Positions 1 through 10,662 are shown, numbered from the stretch's first letter. The stretch: DNA of 64,000 nucleotides from Streptomyces xanthii (GCF_014621695.1 NZ_CP061281.1:5952001-6016000); one strand, 5' to 3'. Notes: generated from the sequence alone by a model not told the origin. Numbers and translations are program-made.

Positions 1-192
1 CCACATCGAGGTGCCGGTGGGAAGGATCAGGGAGACCGTGAGCGCGCCGAACGCTCCGGTCATGAATATCTCGCCGTGCGCGAAGTTGATGAGCTGGACG
101 ATGCCGTACACCATCGTGTAGCCGATGGCGATGAGCCCGTACATCGAGCCGAGGAGCAGCCCGTTGGCCAGCTGCTGCGGCAGGGTGTTCAC
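1..192 (-). CDS. livH: LivH-type branched-chain amino-acid ABC permease (N-terminal part, runs off the window)
   Basis: Only the first 64 codons are present. The translation begins VNTLPQQLANGLLLGSMYGL and continues with a membrane segment and INFAHGEIFMTGAF, the N-terminal pattern of the LivH permease that carries leucine, isoleucine and valine across the membrane with LivM, LivF and LivG. The GTG start at 192 is chosen because GGAGG lies seven bases upstream. The nearby ATG at 197-195 is closed by a stop after two codons. It lies downstream of livK on the same strand, the usual order of this operon. The remaining permease and ATPase genes should follow beyond the left edge. Confidence 0.85.
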   Translation of the reverse strand, partial: MNTLPQQLANGLLLGSMYGLIAIGYTMVYGIVQLINFAHGEIFMTGAFGALTVSLILPTGTSMW

Positions 193-254
193 CGCATGGC
201 CTCCATGTCGCTGGTGGTCGTGTGCACCCATGGGGTGCTGGGTGGGTGTGAGAA

Positions 255-292
255 CGGGCCGCGCGGTCGGGGTCGTCCTGCCGCGCGGCCCG
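255..292 (-). terminator. Hairpin between livK and livH (terminator or attenuator)
   Basis: A perfect 12-bp inverted repeat (arms 255-266 and 281-292, CGGGCCGCGCGG and its complement) with a 14-base loop lies between the livK stop and the livH start. There is no T-run, so a factor-independent terminator is not certain. In operons of this type such hairpins keep the binding-protein mRNA more abundant than the permease mRNA, and that is the likely role here. Confidence 0.5.
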
Positions 293-355
293 TGGTGGTG
301 CTGGGGTCGTGGATCAGCCGGCCGGGGTCGGCTCACGAGGGTGGGCCGACCGGGG

Positions 356-1603
356 TCAGTTGCCCTCGTAGGTGCCGGTCTTGACGGCCTTCCACGCGCC
401 CTTCTCGACCTGGTACACGGTCAGCTGCTTGTTGGTGGTGTCGCCGAACTCGTCGAAGGCGACCTTGCCGGTGATGCCGTCGAAGTTCGACTTCTGGACC
501 TCTTCGACGACCTTGGAGCGGAGCTCGTCGCCGGAGGGCAGCTTGCCGCCGTTGGCCTCCTTGACGGCCTTGACCGCGTTGATGATGGCGGTGGTGGCGT
601 CGTAGGAGTAGCCGCCGTAGGCGCCGTAGTCGCCCTTGTAGCCCTTGGCCTTGTACGTCTCGACGAAGGTCTTGGCGGCGGGCAGGGTGTCGACGGGGAC
701 GCCGACGGAGGTGGACAGGTCGCCCTCGGCGGCCTTGCCGGCGGTCTCGATGTAGGTGGTGGCGAACATGCCGTCACCGCCGAACAGCGGGATCTTGACG
801 CCGGCTTCCTTGAGCTGCTTGGTGATCAGCTGGGACTCGTCGTACTGGCCGCCGTAGTAGACGATGTCGGCCTTGGCGGCCTTGATGCGGGAGACGAGGG
901 AGGCGAAGTCCTTGTCACCGGTGTTGATGTGGTCGGTGCCGACGGCCTTGCCGCCCGCCTTGACGAACTGCTCCTTGAAGATCTTGGCGAGGCCGGCGCC
1001 GTACGTCTGCTTGTCGTCGACGACGAAGGCCTTCTTCTTCTTGAGCGTGTTGTAGGCGTAGTCGGCCGCGAAGCCGCCCTGGAGGGCGTCGGTGGTGGCG
1101 GTGCGGAAGTACGTCTTGTAGGCGCGCTTCTTGGTGCCGCCCTGCCAGTCCTTGCCCTGGGTGAGGGAGGGGTCCGTGTTGGACGGCGAGATCTGCACCA
1201 TGTTGGCGGAGGCGAAGACCTGCTGCATCGACTGGGCGACGCCGGAGTTCAGCGGGCCGACGGCGCCGACGACGGACTTGTCGCCGACGAGCGCGGTGGC
1301 GTTCTGCTGGCCGGTGGCGGGCTGCGCCTTGTCGTCGAGGGCCTTCAGCTTGAAGGTGACGCCGTCGACGGTCTTCTTCTTGTTGGCGTCGTCGATGGCG
1401 ATCTGGGCGCCGTACTGGATGCCGAGGCCGGTCGTGGAGTTCTCGCCGGAGAGGGGGGCGTCGACACCGATGGTCAGCGTGGTGCCGCCGCTGTCGCCAC
1501 CCTTGTCGCCGCCTTCGTCGCGGGAACCGCAGGCGGTGAGGGTCAGTGCCCCGGTGGTGAGCACTGTGGTGAGTATGAGCAAAGAACGGTGTCGCACGAT
1601 CAT
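356..1603 (-). CDS. livK: Branched-chain amino-acid ABC transporter substrate-binding lipoprotein
   Basis: This is a 415-residue extracytoplasmic solute-binding protein that captures branched-chain amino acids for the LivHMGF transporter. The N-terminus MIVRHRSLLILTTVLTTGAL is a signal sequence ending in the lipobox LTAC, so Cys25 is the predicted lipidated residue. The mature part has the Peripla_BP_6 pattern (TLTIGVDAPLSGENSTTG, IVYYGGQYDES, LFGGDGMF). Length is normal. The start ATG follows GGGAG at four bases. It is first in its operon, followed by a hairpin and then livH. A TATAGT hexamer at 1722-1717 on the same strand could be a -10 element, but this is weak. Confidence 0.92.
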   Translation of the reverse strand: MIVRHRSLLILTTVLTTGALTLTACGSRDEGGDKGGDSGGTTLTIGVDAPLSGENSTTGLGIQYGAQIAIDDANKKKTVDGVTFKLKALDDKAQPATGQQNATALVGDKSVVGAVGPLNSGVAQSMQQVFASANMVQISPSNTDPSLTQGKDWQGGTKKRAYKTYFRTATTDALQGGFAADYAYNTLKKKKAFVVDDKQTYGAGLAKIFKEQFVKAGGKAVGTDHINTGDKDFASLVSRIKAAKADIVYYGGQYDESQLITKQLKEAGVKIPLFGGDGMFATTYIETAGKAAEGDLSTSVGVPVDTLPAAKTFVETYKAKGYKGDYGAYGGYSYDATTAIINAVKAVKEANGGKLPSGDELRSKVVEEVQKSNFDGITGKVAFDEFGDTTNKQLTVYQVEKGAWKAVKTGTYEGN

Positions 1604-2006
1604 TCCTCTCCCTGGCGCGGCCCACGTGGTCGGGGGCCGTGTGTCTCGCCGGGCCGTACTGGGGTGGTACAGGGGCCGTGCAAGTGACGCGCCCGGCGGC
1701 GCGGTGACTGGCCGTGACTATAAGCGCAGGTGGGGGAGCGGGGCACTGGGTGGGAGAGGCTGTGACGCTCTTGTTATGCCGGGGTGGTGATGAGGAGGAG
1801 CAGGAGGGATGATCGGACCTTTTCGGGCGCGCGGCGGGCGGGTTCGGTGGTTGAGAACGCCCTGTTCCGCTAAGGAACTTGAGTGGATCTTGGTCCTTAC
1901 CCGGTGGTCCGACGGGGGTGGGGGTGTGGGTGGCGGGTGTTCTGTGACCAGGGCGCGGTGTTCGTGTTGCGGTGCATTGCTGTGTTTCGGCAGATGTAAC
2001 GCTCTG
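1604..2006. other. Intergenic region upstream of livK
   Basis: About 400 bases lie between the livK start and the end of the next minus-strand gene. The stretch 1700-1800 is G-rich on the plus strand with a possible minus-strand -10 (TATAGT, 1722-1717). No credible reading frame, RNA gene or repeat was seen. It probably holds the livK promoter and leader. Confidence 0.4.
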
Positions 2007-2807
2007 TCATCGTGGGCTGGGGTTCGTCCCGGGGTGTTCGGCCGGGCATGCGGTGCTCAACTCCCGTGCGAGCGCGTGCGGGAAGGCTCCGCCGAACAGG
2101 AAGCTGTGCTGCTGCAGGGCGCGTTGGTTGCGCAGGGTCAGGTCGAGATGGGGGAGATCGATCGTCCGGGGCGGGCTCGGACAGTGCCGTACGCGGATCT
2201 CCACGGTGAGCGGCGCGGTGTCGCCGGCGTTCACCGTCAGTGGCAGTCGCGGGGTCGTCCGGGTGCCGAACTCGGCGAAGGGCAGGCGCAGTCGGCTGAC
2301 GGTGACGGGGCTGCCGGACTCGACGCGCAGCAGGAACCGGTACGTGTGCTTCGCCGGGCCCCGGCCCTGGTAGTGCAGGTACGTCGTCTGGGTGGGGTAC
2401 GGGGATGAGGCGGCGGCCGGATCCGGGTGCGGCGGGCGCAGGAGCAGCAGTGCGGTGACGGCCGCGCCGAGGGCGAGGCCGGCCGTGAGGGTGCGGCGGG
2501 TACGGGGGGTGAGCGCGGCCCAGCGCTCCGCGGCGGTGCGGGAGTCCGGGTCCCCGGCGCCGAGAGTCTCTGCGGGGGCGTCGGGTGAGGGTGGGGGTGG
2601 GAGGTAGTGGGGGCCGGGGGGTGTGGGGGGTGTGGGGTGGGTGGGGTACGGGGAGTGCGCGGGGTGCCCGGGGTGTTTTGGGCGTGCCATGTGCCCGGAG
2701 TGCCCGGAGTGCGCGGGGTATCCGGAGTGCCCGGGGTGTGCCGGGTGTTCTCCGGGCGGTGGGGGCTCTGGGGGCTCGACTGGTTCGACGGGGCCGATGC
2801 CGGTCAT
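2007..2807 (-). CDS. Membrane-anchored protein with His/Pro/Gly-rich N-terminus, unknown function
   Basis: A 266-residue protein I cannot assign. Residues about 10-75 are a low-complexity, cytoplasmic-looking tail of repeated HPGH, HSGH and YPTHPT steps. A single membrane segment (about 113-132, TAGLALGAAVTALLLL) follows. The remaining 130 residues form an extracellular beta-rich domain with VNAGDTAPLTVEIRVRHC and a conserved-looking C-terminal Cys. The reading frame stays open far upstream of 2807, through the repeat block, but that part looks like a GC-rich shadow. I chose the ATG at 2807, which has no strong ribosome binding site, so the start is uncertain. Homologues are, from memory, often labelled Tat-signal domain proteins in Streptomyces, but no twin-arginine motif stands out here. 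Confidence 0.6.
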   Translation of the reverse strand: MTGIGPVEPVEPPEPPPPGEHPAHPGHSGYPAHSGHSGHMARPKHPGHPAHSPYPTHPTPPTPPGPHYLPPPPSPDAPAETLGAGDPDSRTAAERWAALTPRTRRTLTAGLALGAAVTALLLLRPPHPDPAAASSPYPTQTTYLHYQGRGPAKHTYRFLLRVESGSPVTVSRLRLPFAEFGTRTTPRLPLTVNAGDTAPLTVEIRVRHCPSPPRTIDLPHLDLTLRNQRALQQHSFLFGGAFPHALARELSTACPAEHPGTNPSPR

Positions 2808-2934
2808 GGTTGACGGTAAGCCGGAGGCGCGGGCTCCGCCAACGGGTGGGGTGAGGTTGGGGGTTGGGGGTCGGTGGGTTGGGGTGCCGGTTTCGGGGGT
2901 GGGGGGTGTCCTGTGCGTCGTCGTCTGACACCTG

Positions 2935-2977
2935 CGTCGTGGCTGATCGCGCAGTTCCCCGCGCCCCTGGCGGCGCC
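2935..2977. repeat. Dispersed repeat copy A (GCGCAGTTCCCCGCGCCCC core)
   Basis: First of five or more copies in the window of a segment centred on GCGCAGTTCCCCGCGCCCC. It is preceded by CGTCGTGGCTG and followed by TGGCGGCGCCG. The core partly self-pairs (GGCGCC). It lies in intergenic DNA only. Confidence 0.7.
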
Positions 2978-3140
2978 GGTCTGCTCGGTGCGTCTCGCCC
3001 CTGCCCCAGCCTGGCCCGCTTTGCCCCTGCCTCAGCCTCTTTCCCACCCTCCCGCTGCCTCCGGGGGCTTCGGCCCGGCGCCTGGCCTCGGGGGGCGGCA
3101 TTGGGGAGGGGGCGCGATCGGTCGGTCTCGGCGACGGCGC

Positions 3141-3227
3141 CGCCGTAGGGGCTCAGGATCGTCGCTGGGTGCTGCGCCGTCGTGGCTGGTCGCGCAGTTC
3201 CCCGCGCCCCTGGCGGCGCCGATCTGA
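3141..3227. repeat. Dispersed repeat copy B, 87 bp
   Basis: An extended copy running from CGCCGTAGGGGCTCAGGATC through the GCGCAGTTCCCCGCGCCCC core to GGCGGCGCCGATCTGA. It matches 3532-3618 at all but one or two positions, so the two copies are a recent duplication or are kept alike by conversion. Confidence 0.75.
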
Positions 3228-3531
3228 CCGGCGCGTCTCGCCCCTGCCGCAGCCTGGCCCGCTTTGCCCCTGCCTCAGCCTCTTTCCCACCCTCCCGCCC
3301 TCCCCCCCAGGGGCGTCGGCTCGGTGCCCGGCCTCGGGGTGCGCCCTGCCGTGGCCGGCACCCCGAAGTTGAGAGACGGCCTGGGTGCCTCTTGTGGGGC
3401 AGCGCTCGGGCTCCGGGTACGGGTCCGGTTGCCGCCGCCTTGGGCAGTCTGCCGCCTGGGGCGGCACGGGTGGGCAAGGCGGCACCCTGGTGCCGGGTGC
3501 GCGAATCGGTCGGCTTCAGCTCCGACGTCGC

Positions 3532-3618
3532 CGCCGTGGGGGCTCAGGATCGTCGCTGGGTGCTGCGCCGTCGTGGCTGGTCGCGCAGTTCCCCGCGCCC
3601 CTGGCGGCGCCGATCTGA
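3532..3618. repeat. Dispersed repeat copy C, 87 bp
   Basis: Near-identical partner of 3141-3227, in the same orientation and 391 bp away. It is followed by a second repeat motif at 3651-3684. Confidence 0.75.
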
Positions 3619-3650
3619 GGCGAACGGCATCGACAGGTGTCGGTGCACGC

Positions 3651-3684
3651 GGCGGAGCCGTACATCGGTGCAGCCCCGCGCCCC
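3651..3684. repeat. Second dispersed motif (AGCCCCGCGCC type), copy 1
   Basis: The segment GGCGGAGCCGTACATCGG followed by AGCCCCGCGCCCC matches 9580-9612 closely. Both copies sit beside copies of the first repeat family, so the two motifs appear to travel together. Confidence 0.55.
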
Positions 3685-3773
3685 GGCCGCGCATGCCCGG
3701 GGCCTCAGGGCTGCTGGAGGCGCACCCCGTGGGGCCCCGTGGAGGGGCTGGTTCCGGGGTGCGCCTCGGGGGG

Positions 3774-4235
3774 TTACTGGGTCGGGGCGTCCTTGAGGAT
3801 GCAGGTCAGGCGGGCCGTGCAGACGCGGCGGTCCTGGTCGTCCGTGATGACGACCTCGTACGTCGCCGTCGTGCGGCCCCGGTGGACCGGCGTCGCCACC
3901 CCCGTGACGAGTCCGGAGCGCGCGCTGCGGTGGTGCGTGCAGTTCAGGTCGACGCCGACGGCGATCTTGCCGGAGCCTCCGTGCAGCATCGAGCCGACGG
4001 AGCCGAGGGTCTCGGCGAGGACGGCGGAGGCGCCGCCGTGGAGCAGGCCGTAGGGCTGGGTGTTGCCGGCGACGGGCATCGTGGCGACGACCCGGTCCGC
4101 CGAGGCTTCCTTGATGTCGATGCCCATGCGCCTGCCGAGGTCCCCGGCCGAGAACAGGGCCGGAAGGTCCACGCCGAGCGCGGCGTACTCGTCGATGACC
4201 TCTTGCGGGAACTTCACGCTGTGCTGCTCGCCCAT
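3774..4235 (-). CDS. PaaI-family hotdog thioesterase
   Basis: A 153-residue single hotdog-fold acyl-CoA thioesterase, probably hydrolysing aryl- or acyl-CoA esters in the cytoplasm. The diagnostic helix motif YGLLHGGASAVLAETLGS (about 62-79) contains the HGG turn and the catalytic acid position. The beta strands VGVDLNCTHHRSARSGLV and TATYEVVI follow as in PaaI/YdiI proteins. Length is typical. The ATG at 4235 has GGAG nine bases upstream. It is transcribed away from polA and lies 58 bases beyond the end of the molybdopterin oxidoreductase gene on the same strand, so the two may share a transcript. Confidence 0.85.
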   Translation of the reverse strand: MGEQHSVKFPQEVIDEYAALGVDLPALFSAGDLGRRMGIDIKEASADRVVATMPVAGNTQPYGLLHGGASAVLAETLGSVGSMLHGGSGKIAVGVDLNCTHHRSARSGLVTGVATPVHRGRTTATYEVVITDDQDRRVCTARLTCILKDAPTQ

Positions 4236-4293
4236 GGGGCCCGGCTCCGTTCGTCGTACCTGTTCCGAAGTGACGTATCGGCTGAGCGAACGC

Positions 4294-6573
<2,280 letters not shown>

Positions 6574-6708
6574 GGCTTGCTCCCCTTCGAGCTGGTGCTG
6601 CGGACGGGCTGTGAGCTGTGTCTCCGATCCTCGCACGGGCCGCCGACAGCGCGGCCGCCCGCTGTGCGGTGGGCCGGAGTGTCAGTGGGGTCTGGCAGGA
6701 TCGGGGAC

Positions 6709-9456
6709 GTGGCAGAAACAGCAGCGAAGACGGCGAAGACAAGCGCGACGAAGGCGACGGGCTCCGGTGCAGGGGGGCGCCCCCGGCTGATGCTCATGGA
6801 CGGGCACTCGCTGGCGTACCGGGCGTTCTTCGCGCTGCCGGCGGAGAACTTCACGACGGCGACGGGCCAGCCGACGAACGCGATCTACGGCTTCGCGTCC
6901 ATGCTGGCGAACACGCTGCGCGACGAGGCGCCCACGCACTTCGCGGTGGCGTTCGACGTGTCCCGCAAGACGTGGCGCTCCGAGGAGTTCACCGAGTACA
7001 AGGCGAACCGGTCGAAGACCCCGGACGAGTTCAAGGGCCAGGTCGAGCTGATCGGAGAGCTGCTCGACGCGATGCACACGCCGCGCTTCGCGGTCGACGG
7101 CTTCGAGGCCGACGACGTGATCGCCACGCTCGCCACGCAGGCCGAGGCCGAGGGCTTCGAGGTCCTCATCGTCACCGGCGACCGTGACTCGTTCCAGCTG
7201 GTCTCGGACCATGTGACCGTCCTGTACCCGACGAAGGGCGTCTCCGAGCTGACCCGGTTCACGCCGGAGAAGGTCCAGGAGAAGTACGGTCTGTCGCCGT
7301 CCCAGTACCCGGACTTCGCGGCGCTGCGCGGCGACCCGTCGGACAACCTGCCGGGCATCCCGGGCGTCGGCGAGAAGACGGCGGCGAAGTGGATCAACCA
7401 GTTCGGATCCTTCGCCGAGCTGGTCGAGCGCGTCGACGAGGTCAAGGGCAAGGCGGGCGCCAATCTCCGCGAGCACCTCGACGCGGTGAAGCTGAACCGG
7501 CGGCTGACCGAGATGGTCCGTGACGTCGAGCTGCCCAAGACGGTCGGTGACCTGGCCCGCGAGGCTTACGACCGCAAGACGGTCACGATGATCCTGGACA
7601 CCCTGGAGATCCGGAACCCGTCGCTGCGCGAGCGTCTGTTCGCCGTCGACCCGGGCGCCGAGGAGGCCGAGGAGACCCCGGCCGAGCCCGGCGTCGAGCT
7701 GGACGGCACGGTCCTCGCCACCGGCGAGGTGGCGCCCTGGCTCGCCGAGCACGGGAACGCGGTCCTGGGTCTGGCCAGCGTCGACAGCTGGTCCCTCGGC
7801 ACCGGCACGGTCACCGAGATCGCGCTCGCCGCCGCCGGGGGAGAGGCCGCCTGGTTCGACCCGTCGACGCTCGACGAGGCCGACGAGCAGGCCTTCGCCG
7901 CCTGGCTCCGCGACGCGGCGAAGCCGAAGGTCCTGCACAACGCCAAGGGCGCCATGCGGGTCTTCGCCGAGCACGGCTGGCGGGTCGAGGGCGTCACCAT
8001 GGACACGGCGCTCGCCGCGTACCTCGTCAAGCCCGGCCGCCGCTCCTTCGCGCTGGACGCGCTGTCCCTGGAGTACCTGGGCCGCGAGCTGGCCCCCGCC
8101 CCCGCCGACGGGCAGCTCGCCTTCGGCACGGACGAGGACGAGCAGGCCGAGGCCGACGCGCTGATGATCAAGGCCCGCGCGATCCTCGACCTCGGCGAGG
8201 CGTTCGGCGAGCGCCTCAAGGAGGTCGGCGCGGCCGAGCTGCTCGCCGACATCGAGCTGCCCACCTCCGCGCTGCTCGCGCGCATGGAGCGGCACGGCAT
8301 CGCCGCGGACCGCGCGCACCTCGAGTCGATGGAGCAGATGTTCGCGGGCGCGGTGCAGCAGGCCGTGAAGGAGGCGCACGCCTCCGTCGGCCACGAGTTC
8401 AACCTCGGCTCGCCCAAGCAGCTCCAGGAAGTCTTCTTCGGCGAGCTCGACCTGCCGAAGACGAAGAAGACCAAGACCGGGTACACGACGGACGCCGACG
8501 CGCTCGCCTGGCTGGCCACGCAGACCGACCACGAGCTGCCCGTGATCATGCTGCGCCACCGTGAGCAGGCCAAGCTCCGCGTCACCGTCGAGGGCCTGAT
8601 CAAGACGATCGCCGCTGACGGCCGCATCCACACCACCTTCAACCAGACGGTGGCCGCGACCGGCCGGCTGTCCTCCACGGACCCGAACCTGCAGAACATC
8701 CCGGTGCGCACCGACGAGGGCCGTGCCATCCGCCGCGGCTTCGTCGTCGGCGAGGGCTTCGAGTCCCTGATGACGGCCGACTACAGCCAGATCGAGCTGC
8801 GTGTCATGGCCCACCTCTCCGAGGACGAGGGCCTCCTGGAGGCCTTCAACTCCGGCGAGGACCTGCACAACACGGTCGCCTCCCAGGTCTTCGACGTGGC
8901 GCCCACCGCCGTCGACGCCGAGATGCGCCGCAAGATCAAGGCCATGTCGTACGGCCTCGCCTACGGCCTGTCCGCGTTCGGCCTCTCCCAGCAGCTGAAC
9001 ATCGAGGCGGGCGAGGCGCGCGCCCTGATGGACACGTACTTCGAGCGCTTCGGCGGGGTGCGCGACTATCTGCGCCGCGTCGTCGACGAGGCCCGTGCCA
9101 CGGGCTACACGGAGACGATGCTCGGCCGGCGCCGCTACCTGCCGGATCTGAACTCGGACAACCGGCAGCGCCGCGAGATGGCCGAGCGCATGGCACTCAA
9201 CGCGCCGATCCAGGGCACCGCCGCCGACATCGTCAAGATCGCGATGCTGAACGTGGACAAGGCGCTGACCGAGGCGAAGCTCACGTCCCGGATGCTGCTC
9301 CAGGTCCACGACGAAATCGTCCTGGAGATCGCGCCCGGCGAGGCCGAGGCGGCGGAGGAGCTGGTCCGCCGCGAGATGGCTGCCGCCGTCCACCTCCGGG
9401 CCCCGCTGGACGTCTCGGTGGGCCTCGGCCCGGACTGGGAGTCGGCGGCCCACTGA
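6709..9456 (+). CDS. polA: DNA polymerase I
   Basis: A 915-residue repair and Okazaki-fragment polymerase. The 5'-nuclease domain occupies about residues 25-320 (MLMDGHSLAYRAF, EADDVIATLA, VTGDRDSFQLV, helix-hairpin-helix GIPGVGEKTAAKW). A 3'-5' exonuclease-like domain follows at about 325-510. Its catalytic acids are not seen (the usual D-x-E strand reads LASVDSW), as is normal in actinobacteria, so proofreading is not expected. The polymerase domain carries motif A DYSQIELR with Asp691, the O-helix RRKIKAMSYG (740-749) and motif C QVHDEIV with Asp868. The frame extends upstream, but the GTG at 6709 fits the family length and N-terminus. A terminator hairpin follows. Confidence 0.97.
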   Translation: MAETAAKTAKTSATKATGSGAGGRPRLMLMDGHSLAYRAFFALPAENFTTATGQPTNAIYGFASMLANTLRDEAPTHFAVAFDVSRKTWRSEEFTEYKANRSKTPDEFKGQVELIGELLDAMHTPRFAVDGFEADDVIATLATQAEAEGFEVLIVTGDRDSFQLVSDHVTVLYPTKGVSELTRFTPEKVQEKYGLSPSQYPDFAALRGDPSDNLPGIPGVGEKTAAKWINQFGSFAELVERVDEVKGKAGANLREHLDAVKLNRRLTEMVRDVELPKTVGDLAREAYDRKTVTMILDTLEIRNPSLRERLFAVDPGAEEAEETPAEPGVELDGTVLATGEVAPWLAEHGNAVLGLASVDSWSLGTGTVTEIALAAAGGEAAWFDPSTLDEADEQAFAAWLRDAAKPKVLHNAKGAMRVFAEHGWRVEGVTMDTALAAYLVKPGRRSFALDALSLEYLGRELAPAPADGQLAFGTDEDEQAEADALMIKARAILDLGEAFGERLKEVGAAELLADIELPTSALLARMERHGIAADRAHLESMEQMFAGAVQQAVKEAHASVGHEFNLGSPKQLQEVFFGELDLPKTKKTKTGYTTDADALAWLATQTDHELPVIMLRHREQAKLRVTVEGLIKTIAADGRIHTTFNQTVAATGRLSSTDPNLQNIPVRTDEGRAIRRGFVVGEGFESLMTADYSQIELRVMAHLSEDEGLLEAFNSGEDLHNTVASQVFDVAPTAVDAEMRRKIKAMSYGLAYGLSAFGLSQQLNIEAGEARALMDTYFERFGGVRDYLRRVVDEARATGYTETMLGRRRYLPDLNSDNRQRREMAERMALNAPIQGTAADIVKIAMLNVDKALTEAKLTSRMLLQVHDEIVLEIAPGEAEAAEELVRREMAAAVHLRAPLDVSVGLGPDWESAAH

Positions 9457-9484
9457 CCGGCTCCGCCGGGTGCCCGGTGACATG

Positions 9485-9514
9485 ACGGGGCGGGACCATG
9501 TGGTCCTGCCCCGT
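9485..9514 (+). terminator. polA terminator hairpin
   Basis: Two 14-base arms (9485-9498, ACGGGGCGGGACCA; 9501-9514) pair with one G-U, with a two-base loop, starting 28 bases after the polA stop. It resembles the rpsA terminator in having ACCATGTGGT at its apex. The following T content is low. Confidence 0.7.
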
Positions 9515-9579
9515 TCTCATCCGCCCTGGGGCTTTGCCTCATCGCCGGGTGCCGCGCCGTGGTGCTTGCTCGCGCCCGC

Positions 9580-9612
9580 GCGGCGAGCCGCACATCGAAA
9601 CAGCCCCGCGCC
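9580..9612. repeat. Second dispersed motif (AGCCCCGCGCC type), copy 2
   Basis: The segment GCGGCGAGCCGCACATCG followed by AGCCCCGCGCC corresponds to 3651-3684. Like that copy it sits next to the GCGCAGTTCCCC repeat, here just upstream of it. Confidence 0.55.
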
Positions 9613-9630
9613 TGGTGGGGCGCGCCGCCC

Positions 9631-9710
9631 GCCGTAGGGGCCGAGGATCGTCGTCGGGTGTAGCGCCGTCGTGGCTGGTCGCGCAGTTCCCCGCGCCTCT
9701 GAGGGGCGCA
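9631..9710. repeat. Dispersed repeat copy D
   Basis: GCCGTAGGGGCCGAGGATCG, GTCGTGGCTGGTCGCGCAG and TTCCCCGCGCC in the same order as copies B and C. From the core onward it merges into a tandem array of its own 3' part (9687-9782). This region and the terminator fill the 336-base gap after polA; no gene is seen there. Confidence 0.7.
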
Positions 9711-9782
9711 CTCCCCGCGCCTCTGAGGGGCGCACTCCCCGCGCCCCTGAGGGGCGCACTCCCCGCGCCTCTGAGGGGCCGG
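9687..9782. repeat. Four tandem 24-bp hairpin units
   Basis: Units of CTCCCCGCGCCTCTGAGGGG plus CGCA start at 9687, 9711, 9735 and 9759. Each contains the near-palindrome GCGCCTCTGAGGGGCGC (perfect in unit three, where the arm is GCGCCCC), so single-stranded DNA or RNA would fold into a row of short hairpins. It lies between the convergent ends of polA and the DUF4184 gene. Confidence 0.8.
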
Positions 9783-9792
9783 GGCCCGGTCT

Positions 9793-10662
9793 TCAGTCGT
9801 GGCTGTCGGTCTTGAGTGGGTCCGGCCGGGCCTCGGGCGGGGTCGGCACGGGGGAGTGCCTGTGTTGCTGGAACCGCTGCCCTGCCGCGAACAGGACCGC
9901 GCCGACCACCAGGCCGGCCCCCGCGCCGAAGCACAGTGTCGGGATGATCTCCCAGGGCTTCCACTCCAGGCCCGACTCGTCCACGTACGCCAGCCAGCGT
10001 GCGACCCGCAGCACCGCGCCGAGGCCCGCGCAGCCGCCGATCAGGACCAGCGCCTGCCCGCGCCCGGCGGCGCGGGACGCGTCGTCCGGTACGGCACCCG
10101 GGCCTGCACCGCGCAGCGCCCGCCACAGGAACAGGCCGATCACCCCGAGCGCCAGGGCCGAACCCCCGTACTGCGCGTACCAGTAGAGCGGCGAGCCGGC
10201 GATCTTCTCGCCCAGGACCGGCAGGATCCGCATGCCCCACCGGTCCAGATGCGTGAACGCGTCCCACACCACGTGCGTCAGCGCCCCGAGCACCGCCGAT
10301 GCGTACCACCGCAGCAGCGTCGGACCGCGGCCCGAGGCCGGCCACCGGGGCCCGTTTCCGGCCAGCGCCCGCACCCGGCCCCGTACCCGCGCCGGCAGCA
10401 GCCCCGTCAACGGGCCGGCGACCAGCCGCCACAGCCCCACCAGCGCGAGAGCGATCGGCACGTCCACCGTGAACACCCCGGGGAAGGAGTGCGTGACCTC
10501 ACCGAACCGCATCGCCCCCGGCACCGCGCTCGCCGCGAAGTACGTGACGTCCGGCGCGAAGGACCCGGCGACCAGCAGCGACGGCACGAAAGGACCCCGA
10601 CCCGAACCGTCGCGCCGGATCAGCGGCAGCACCGCCGCGGCATGGCTGAGAGTGAACGGCAC
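9793..10662 (-). CDS. DUF4184 family membrane protein
   Basis: A 289-residue integral membrane protein starting VPFTLSHAAAVLPLIRRDG, the signature N-terminus of DUF4184 proteins, followed by SLLVAGSFAPD and THSFPGVF. About six or seven membrane segments are visible, for example VDVPIALALVGLWRLV and GGSALALGVIGLFLWRA. HVVWDAFTHLDRWG carries conserved His and Asp residues, and the family resembles metal-dependent membrane hydrolases, but activity is unproven. The GTG at 10662 has GGGGAGGA six bases upstream and decides the start. It is divergent from the lytic transglycosylase gene, with 249 bases between them for both promoters. Confidence 0.85.
   Translation of the reverse strand: MPFTLSHAAAVLPLIRRDGSGRGPFVPSLLVAGSFAPDVTYFAASAVPGAMRFGEVTHSFPGVFTVDVPIALALVGLWRLVAGPLTGLLPARVRGRVRALAGNGPRWPASGRGPTLLRWYASAVLGALTHVVWDAFTHLDRWGMRILPVLGEKIAGSPLYWYAQYGGSALALGVIGLFLWRALRGAGPGAVPDDASRAAGRGQALVLIGGCAGLGAVLRVARWLAYVDESGLEWKPWEIIPTLCFGAGAGLVVGAVLFAAGQRFQQHRHSPVPTPPEARPDPLKTDSHD

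Larger units (their letters stand above)
2808..3773. other. Non-coding block made of dispersed repeats
   Basis: Almost 1 kb without a credible gene. It consists mainly of related segments: a short repeat at 2935-2977, two 87-bp copies at 3141-3227 and 3532-3618, a pair of about 80-bp segments at 2990-3066 and 3231-3314 that follow the first two copies, and a second motif at 3651-3684. Open frames here run through repeats in several phases and have no codon bias or ribosome binding sites. Confidence 0.6.

Noticed and set aside
125..1687. Long plus-strand reading frame of about 520 codons antisense to livK
   Set aside because: It is a GC-bias shadow with very high Val/Gly/Leu content; livK on the other strand has a lipobox and family motifs.
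2585..2928. Plus-strand Gly/Val-rich frames over the repeat-rich N-terminus of the 2007-2807 gene
   Set aside because: Low-complexity antisense of the His/Pro tail with no ribosome binding site.
6682..9483. 933-codon minus-strand frame opposite polA
   Set aside because: Mirror of polA; no domain and typical antisense composition.
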